The notes beneath the pieces were generated by a model. It made no database searches. It worked only from the letters and a program-made list of their open reading frames with translations, and had not been told where the DNA came from. A program made the translations under genes and the position numbers. A DNA stretch of 64,000 nucleotides from Maricaulis maris_C (GTDB lineage: Bacteria > Pseudomonadota > Alphaproteobacteria > Caulobacterales > Maricaulaceae). Where the stretch lies: NCBI RefSeq assembly GCF_049116555.1, contig NZ_JAGDYT010000006.1:434001-498000 (forward strand), written 5' to 3'. Numbering within the stretch: position 1 is the first letter of the stretch; every line of letters starts with the position of its first letter. Positions 59,022-64,000 of this stretch are shown here, piece by piece.

Positions 59022-61313
59022 TCAAATCCCTCGTCCACTTTCAATGGCCTCGCGAGGCAATCCGGCATTTTCTCCCGCCTCGAGGAGGAGGGGACGCAGA
59101 CTGTCCACGGGTTGTTGAAGGTGGTTCGCAAGCCAGGTGCCAAGCTTGCCGGCGTCCAGGCCGGACACCAGTTTCTTGATCGGTCCGATATTGCCCGAAG
59201 CCATGGAAAGACTTTGATAACCAAGCCCGATCAGCACCGCTGCCTCCAGCGGCTTGGCGGCAATTTCCCCACAAACCGAGATCGGCGTGTCGTGTTTCGC
59301 GCACAGATCCCGGACATGTTTGAGCAGATCCAGGGCCGCCGGAGCGAGCACATCGTATCGTTCCGACACACGCGTATTTTGTCGGTCGGCAGCATAGAAA
59401 TATTGCATCAGATCATTCGCGCCGACCGAAACGAAGTCCACCTGGTCGATCGCGTGCTGCAGCGCCCAGGCCATGCCCGGCGTTTCCAGCATGATCCCGC
59501 AGCGTACTTCTGATGGCATTTCATGGCCCGCATGACGGGCATGACGCAGCTCACGGTCCAGCATTTCGCGCGCTGCCCGGGCTTCCCAGGGCGCGGCGAT
59601 CATCGGGAACATCACGCTGAGCGTACGTCCGGCGGCTGCCAGAATGAGGGCGCGCAGCTGATAGCGCAGCAGACCGGGCCGATCCAGACCCATCCGGATG
59701 GCCCGCCAGCCCAGCGCCGGATTGGGCTCGACAGTCGATGGCGCGAAGGGCGCGACCTTGTCGCCGCCCAGATCGAGCGTGCGGAAGATCACCGGCTTGT
59801 CGCCCGCCGCGTCCAGCACCGATTTGTAGACGGTGGCCTGGGCAGACAGGCGCGGCAGGGTCTCGGCGACCATGAACTGGAATTCCGTGCGGAACAGCCC
59901 GACGCCATCAGCCCCCGTTTCATCGAGCGCTGTCAGCTCGATCAGGAGACCGGCATTCATGTGCAGGCCGATCCGCTGACCGTCCGCGGTAATCGAGGGG
60001 CCGCGCAATTCGGCATAGGACTGGCGTCGTTCGGACAGGGCCGCAACACGCCCTTCATAAGTCTCGACGACATCTGCCTGCGGCCGGATGTGCAATATGC
60101 CGAACTCGCCGTCCAGGATCACCGGATCGCCGGTTTCAGCCCGGTCCAGCGCGCCTTCCAGACGCCCGACCAGCGGGATACCCAGCGCCTTGGCGACAAT
60201 GGCCGCATGCGACGAGGCCGATCCCTCCTCCAGGGCGATGCCTTTCAGCTTGGCCCGATCGAAATCAAGCAATTCCGCCGGACCGATATTGCGGGCGATG
60301 ATGATCGCATTGTCCGGCAATTCCAGGGCGAGACCGCTGCCATCGAGATGGCGCAGGAGGCGATTCGCGAGATCCTCCAGATCATGCAGGCGTTCGCGGA
60401 AAAGCGGATCGGACGCCTTCATCAGCCGGGCCCGGTTCTCGTTCCGGACCCGTTCAACCGCGGCTTCCGCTGTCAGACCCCGCCGCACGGCTTCAAGCAG
60501 GCGCTCGAGCCAACCGCGGTCGTGGGCGAACATGCGATAGGCCTGCAGCACGTCGCGCGTCGGACCACCAAAGGGCACCCGGCCGCCTTCAAGCATCTCG
60601 TCGATCGAGGCTCGCAGGGATTTGATGGCGGCGTCGAGACGCTCCTCCTCACCGGAGGGATCATCAGCGATCAGCCGGGTCGATTCGACATGAGGCTCGA
60701 ACAGGACCGCAACACCGCTGGCCACGCCATTGGAATAAGCCCCACCCTGAAAGCGCTCCGGGCGCGACTGGCGGACATCCAGACCGGCCATCTCTTCAGA
60801 ATCAACAATATCGCCGGAGGCGACGATCTCGGCCAGCACCATGGCCACGGTCTGCAACGTCTCGATCTCGTCGCCGGCAACCTGGCGCTCGACCGCGGTC
60901 TGGGCCGTGAGAACACCGACCATGCGCCCGCCGCGAAGAATGGGCACGCCGACAAAGGTGTCGAAGGGTTCCTCACCGGTCTCCGGCTTGTAGGAGAAAG
61001 CGGCATGGGCCCGCGCATTGGACGTCGATAATGGCCGCGCCCGGCGTGCCACCAGACCAACAAGGCCCTCGCCCGGCCGCAAACGGACCGAGTGCACCGC
61101 TTCGCGCTTGAGACCGAATGTGGCGCAGAGCTCCAACGCATTGGACGGACGGGCGAGATAGATCGAACAGACGTCCCAGCCGGCCTCCTCGGCGATCATC
61201 GCCGTGAGGTGATCAAGGCGCGCCTGGGCATTTTCCTGCACCGCCATGAGCTGGCGCATGCGCTTGAGAAGATTACGCGGATCGCGAGTCGGTTTTGCCG
61301 TCATGTCTTCCAT
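59022..61313 (-). CDS. ptsP: PTS-Ntr enzyme I (phosphoenolpyruvate-protein phosphotransferase)
   Basis: A 763-residue EI-Ntr that passes phosphate from PEP to NPr in the nitrogen-related PTS, a regulatory relay linked to glutamine in many alphaproteobacteria. An N-terminal GAF domain covers about residues 18-160, the EI domain follows, and the active-site H369 is in GSASSHAAIVAKALGIPLVG. DLGGDKVAPFAPS and the PEP-binding MLETPGMAWALQ, SVGANDLMQYFYAADR and SVCGEIAAKP segments are typical. It starts two bases after the lysC stop (ATG 61313 or 61304). npr and ptsN are not in the window. Confidence 0.96.
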   Translation of the reverse strand: MEDMTAKPTRDPRNLLKRMRQLMAVQENAQARLDHLTAMIAEEAGWDVCSIYLARPSNALELCATFGLKREAVHSVRLRPGEGLVGLVARRARPLSTSNARAHAAFSYKPETGEEPFDTFVGVPILRGGRMVGVLTAQTAVERQVAGDEIETLQTVAMVLAEIVASGDIVDSEEMAGLDVRQSRPERFQGGAYSNGVASGVAVLFEPHVESTRLIADDPSGEEERLDAAIKSLRASIDEMLEGGRVPFGGPTRDVLQAYRMFAHDRGWLERLLEAVRRGLTAEAAVERVRNENRARLMKASDPLFRERLHDLEDLANRLLRHLDGSGLALELPDNAIIIARNIGPAELLDFDRAKLKGIALEEGSASSHAAIVAKALGIPLVGRLEGALDRAETGDPVILDGEFGILHIRPQADVVETYEGRVAALSERRQSYAELRGPSITADGQRIGLHMNAGLLIELTALDETGADGVGLFRTEFQFMVAETLPRLSAQATVYKSVLDAAGDKPVIFRTLDLGGDKVAPFAPSTVEPNPALGWRAIRMGLDRPGLLRYQLRALILAAAGRTLSVMFPMIAAPWEARAAREMLDRELRHARHAGHEMPSEVRCGIMLETPGMAWALQHAIDQVDFVSVGANDLMQYFYAADRQNTRVSERYDVLAPAALDLLKHVRDLCAKHDTPISVCGEIAAKPLEAAVLIGLGYQSLSMASGNIGPIKKLVSGLDAGKLGTWLANHLQQPVDSLRPLLLEAGENAGLPREAIESGRGI

Positions 61314-61315
61314 GC

Positions 61316-62533
61316 CTACACCTGATCCAATCCATAAGCCGCGTGCAAGGCCCGCACTGCGCGTTCCACGGCGTCATTCTCGATCAGCGCCGAGATCTTG
61401 ATCTCCGAGGTCGCGAGAACCTTCACCGCAATATCCTGCTCGCCCAGAACCGCAAAAAGCGACCGGGCGACATCGGCTCGCTGACGCAGACCGGCGCCGA
61501 CCACGGAAACCTTGGCCAGGCCAGTCTCCGCCGAGACCCGTACACCGTCCATGGCCTCCTCGAGCACGGCCTGGGCCCGGTCGAGATCGCGATGGGCGAC
61601 GGAAAACTCGAGTGTGACCATGCCTGGCTGACGGGCATGGGCCTGAACGATCATGTCGACGCCCACCTCGGCGTCGGCAAGGCGCGCGAAACAACGCGCC
61701 GCCATATCCGAGCGATTGGAGGCGCCGTGAAGGGCGATACGGGCCTGATCGCGGGCATAGGCGACACCGGATACCAGGCGCCGTTCGGCAATATCGGTCT
61801 CGGCGACCACATCGGTACCGTGGCTGTCGCCGGAATTCAGGAAAGAGGATAGCACGCGCATCGGAACGGCGCGCGCCTTGGCAAACTCCACCGAGCGGGT
61901 TTGCAGGACCTTGGCACCCTGGGCGGCCAGTTCCAGCATCTCGTCATGGCTGATCGCGTCAAGGCGCTTGGCGCCCGGTTCGATGCGGGGATCCGTCGTG
62001 TAGACGCCGTCGACATCGGTGTAGATGTCACACCGCGCCTTGAGGGCGGCTGCCACGGCCGCGGCGGACAGATCGGTCCCGCCCCGCCCCAGCGTGCGCA
62101 CCTCTCCGGCCTCGTTGATGCCTTGAAATCCAGCGACGACCGGGATGACCCCGACCTCGATGGCCGCTTCGAGACCGGTCGCATCCATTCCGGCAATGCG
62201 CGAGGCACCGGGCGGACCGTCCGTAATCACCGGTATTTGCCAGCCGAGGAAGGATTGCGCCTTCAGTCCGCGTTCGCGCAGGGCGAGCGCCATCAGGGCC
62301 GCGGCGGCCTGCTCGCCGGCGGCGAGGGCGACATCGGTTTCAGGATCGCCGAGTCCGGCGCCGAAGGCATCAGCCAGGCCAAGGATACGGTCGGTTTCGC
62401 CGGCCATGGCCGAGACCACAACCGTCATGACCTCGCCTTTCGCGGCCGCGTCGGCCACCAGGCCGGCCGCATGCCGGATGCGCTCGACCGACCCGACCGA
62501 GGTGCCACCAAATTTCGCCACGACTCGCGTCAT
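61316..62533 (-). CDS. lysC: aspartate kinase
   Basis: Aspartate kinase phosphorylates aspartate, the first step to lysine, threonine, methionine and isoleucine. The 405-residue protein starts with VVAKFGGTSVGSVERIRHAA and contains GRGGTDLSAAAVAAAL and YTDVDGVYTTDPR; the C-terminal ACT domains begin near residue 270 (QARIALHGASNRSDMAARCF). ATG 62533 is preferred over the upstream frame, which starts at a non-homologous position. Its neighbour ptsP follows after two bases, so they are cotranscribed; this pairing is frequent in alphaproteobacteria. Confidence 0.96.
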   Translation of the reverse strand: MTRVVAKFGGTSVGSVERIRHAAGLVADAAAKGEVMTVVVSAMAGETDRILGLADAFGAGLGDPETDVALAAGEQAAAALMALALRERGLKAQSFLGWQIPVITDGPPGASRIAGMDATGLEAAIEVGVIPVVAGFQGINEAGEVRTLGRGGTDLSAAAVAAALKARCDIYTDVDGVYTTDPRIEPGAKRLDAISHDEMLELAAQGAKVLQTRSVEFAKARAVPMRVLSSFLNSGDSHGTDVVAETDIAERRLVSGVAYARDQARIALHGASNRSDMAARCFARLADAEVGVDMIVQAHARQPGMVTLEFSVAHRDLDRAQAVLEEAMDGVRVSAETGLAKVSVVGAGLRQRADVARSLFAVLGEQDIAVKVLATSEIKISALIENDAVERAVRALHAAYGLDQV

Positions 62534-62725
62534 GCACCCTGTCCCTCGCGCTTCCCCAATTCGCTCGCTGCGACCATAACGTCGCACCGGGCTCGATTAG
62601 ACGCACCGACAGGGCCATATTAAGGCTCGAACGGGGCGCCGCGCTGGCGGTTAGGTAAGCGCGAAGCGCACCGCACGCAACGCCTGAACGCAATAAGACG
62701 CGGATTCACCCGCGAGGAGAAACCC

Positions 62726-63487
62726 ATGACCAGCGCCGCCGCGCCCGACCCGCTGAACCGGCCCTCCATCGATCCGGAAGAGGTCGAGAAATTCTCCCGG
62801 ATCGCTGCCGAGTGGTGGGATCCGGACAGCAAGTTCAAACCCCTGCACAAGTTCAATCCGGTACGGCTGGGCTATATCCGCGACACGATCTGCCAGCATT
62901 TCGGCCTGACCGGAGACAAGCCGCTGGCCGGATTGCGGATTCTCGACATTGGCTGTGGTGGCGGTCTGGTCTGTGAACCCATGGCCCGCCTGGGCGCGAG
63001 TATCACCGGTGTTGATGCCGCCGAAGCCAATGTGAAGACAGCCAGCGTCCATGCCGATGAGCAGGGCCTCGAAATCGATTACCGCCACGGGGTCGCCGAA
63101 CAATTGATCGAGAATGGCGAAGCGCCCTTCGATGTCGTGCTCAATCTGGAAGTGATGGAGCATGTCGCCAATCCGCATACCTTCCTGGTCGACTGCGCCA
63201 ACCTAGTGAAGCCGGGCGGGCTGATGATCTGCGCCACGATCAACCGCACCTCCAAAGCCTTCGCCCTGGCCATTGTCGGCGCGGAGTGGGTGATGGGGTG
63301 GCTGCCCAAGGGCACACACCGCTTCGGCAAGCTCGTCAAACCCGGCGAAATCCGGGCCGCTCTGGCCGAAGGCGGAATGCATCTGCGCGGGCCAGTCGGC
63401 GTCAATTACAACCCCCTCACCGACCAATTCTCGATCGGCTCGGACACGGCTGTGAACTATATGGTTGTCGCGGAGAAGCCGGCCTAG
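62726..63487 (+). CDS. ubiG: ubiquinone biosynthesis O-methyltransferase
   Basis: UbiG performs both O-methylations of the ubiquinone ring. The 253-residue protein shows the SAM motif LDIGCGGGLVCEPMARLGA, the opening FSRIAAEWWDPDSKFKPLHK and LEVMEHVANPHTFL. AGGAG lies seven bases before ATG 62726. It diverges from lysC across about 190 bases, and its last four bases overlap the end of the convergent DUF1178 gene. Confidence 0.96.
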   Translation: MTSAAAPDPLNRPSIDPEEVEKFSRIAAEWWDPDSKFKPLHKFNPVRLGYIRDTICQHFGLTGDKPLAGLRILDIGCGGGLVCEPMARLGASITGVDAAEANVKTASVHADEQGLEIDYRHGVAEQLIENGEAPFDVVLNLEVMEHVANPHTFLVDCANLVKPGGLMICATINRTSKAFALAIVGAEWVMGWLPKGTHRFGKLVKPGEIRAALAEGGMHLRGPVGVNYNPLTDQFSIGSDTAVNYMVVAEKPA

Positions 63488-63906
63488 TTCAGCTTTTTCG
63501 GCGGCGTTGGCGCGAGGGCGTCGGGTAGCGGGGTGACCGGCACGCCGTCCTCGCTCAACGCTTTCGACTCCTTGGGACTGGCCTCGCCATAGATCAGGCG
63601 TTCCGGCTTCTCACCGGCGTGCATGGCCCGGGCCTCGCGGGTGAAGTCCTCGCCGACATAGTCGTAATTCTCGCGAATATGCGCCTTCACCTTGTTGGCC
63701 ATCTCGGCCAGCCGGTGTTCGACCCGAGCTTCGCGTTTGCGCGATGTCGCGACGGCCGGGGCCGCCAGCGCCTTGCGAACCTGGGTCGAGCCGCAATGGG
63801 GGCATTCAACCAGGCCGCGGCCTGCCTGGTCATCAAAGCCCGCAGAATCCGAGAACCAGGCCTCGAAATCATGGTGGGCATCACACAGGAGCGAATAGCG
63901 GATCAT
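63484..63906 (-). CDS. DUF1178 family protein
   Basis: A 140-residue protein with the family opening MIRYSLLCDAHHDFEAWFSD and a CPHCGSTQVRKALAAPAV zinc-ribbon-like stretch. The role is unknown. ATG 63906 is used because it matches the family N-terminus; the extra 18 codons upstream overlap the end of the preceding gene in another frame. It lies 25 bases after a carbon-nitrogen hydrolase gene, an arrangement common in alphaproteobacteria, where glutaredoxin and nitrilase-like genes often stand in front of it. Confidence 0.9.
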   Translation of the reverse strand: MIRYSLLCDAHHDFEAWFSDSAGFDDQAGRGLVECPHCGSTQVRKALAAPAVATSRKREARVEHRLAEMANKVKAHIRENYDYVGEDFTREARAMHAGEKPERLIYGEASPKESKALSEDGVPVTPLPDALAPTPPKKLN

Positions 63907-63931
63907 CGCGGCAATCGTCGTCCGGACAGCG

Positions 63932-64000
63932 TCAAAGCGGACCCGCCAATTCCCGATCATGCTCCAGCGCGGGGACGCGGCGCCGCGCTTCGGCGACCTT
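63932..64000 (-). CDS. C-terminal end of a carbon-nitrogen hydrolase (nitrilase family), partial
   Basis: On the minus strand, the bases from 64000 to the TGA at 63934-63932 read in one frame as KVAEARRRVPALEHDRELAG followed by PL and a stop. The phrase VAEARRRxPALxHDR is the usual C-terminus of alphaproteobacterial carbon-nitrogen hydrolases (amidase or Nit-type). The rest of the gene is outside the window. It is just upstream of the DUF1178 gene and probably cotranscribed. Confidence 0.75.
   Translation of the reverse strand, partial: KVAEARRRVPALEHDRELAGPL

Noticed and set aside
59523..61031. A 502-codon plus-strand frame opposite ptsP
   Set aside because: It is antisense to EI-Ntr and has no family signature.

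Overview
The window is a gene-dense, GC-rich stretch of an alphaproteobacterial chromosome. The gene set suggests a marine, prosthecate-type member of the Maricaulales or Hyphomonadaceae, close to Maricaulis: an aa3 oxidase operon with CtaB, CoxF-like, CtaG, CtaE and SURF1; a split GcvPA/GcvPB glycine decarboxylase; PTS-Ntr enzyme I; many secreted peptidases and a TonB-dependent receptor. The genus is inferred from protein style and has not been checked by a search. I saw no tRNA, rRNA, CRISPR array, insertion sequence, prophage or integrase. Most of the window is housekeeping chromosome. Layout: 0-1.6 kb holds a 5'-truncated HipA-type kinase and a small membrane protein. 1.9-7.0 kb is a glycine cleavage operon on the minus strand (gcvT, gcvH, a membrane protein, gcvPA, gcvPB) behind a tandem glycine riboswitch. 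7.1-14.2 kb holds a beta-lactamase-fold hydrolase, a DUF2975/XRE pair, argS, a lipoprotein, ispH, a DUF1801 gene and rnhA. 14.2-21.1 kb holds a large GAF/PAS hybrid kinase, a free-standing TonB C-terminal domain protein, an NfeD/stomatin pair, a peroxiredoxin, YqgE and a PaaI-type thioesterase. 21.1-29.2 kb is the cytochrome c oxidase operon, ctaC-ctaD-ctaB-coxF-ctaG-ctaE-DUF983-SURF1, tailing into a GNAT and an EAL-domain gene. 29.4-40.7 kb holds a TPR protein, tldD, a TonB-dependent receptor, an aspartyl protease, a POT transporter with a large insertion, gshA, rsmE and ubiA. 40.8-46.6 kb is a block of four M16 peptidase genes that alternate catalytic and non-catalytic subunits. 46.6-52.7 kb holds a VOC protein, an ETF-beta-methyltransferase-like protein, a MarR regulator, an enoyl-CoA hydratase, a second beta-lactamase-fold protein, a degenerate BLUF-like protein and ubiD. 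52.7-53.5 kb is non-coding and rich in inverted repeats. 53.5-64 kb holds a LOG-family protein, a two-lobed aspartyl protease with a PDZ-like tail, threonine aldolase, an ArsC-like protein, ispG, a RodZ-like protein, ptsP, lysC, ubiG, a DUF1178 gene and the last codons of a carbon-nitrogen hydrolase. Functionally, the oxidase operon, three ubiquinone genes (ubiA, ubiD, ubiG) and ispG/ispH supply aerobic respiration and the isoprenoid chain of quinones. The envelope genes (receptor, TonB-like protein, M16 quartet, aspartyl proteases, POT transporter) fit an organism living on peptides and polymers. No feature is clearly a new biological system. The best leads are the degenerate BLUF-like protein, the duplicated M16 heterodimer unit, the POT insertion domain, and the methyltransferase/MarR/hydratase neighbourhood with its operator-like palindrome.
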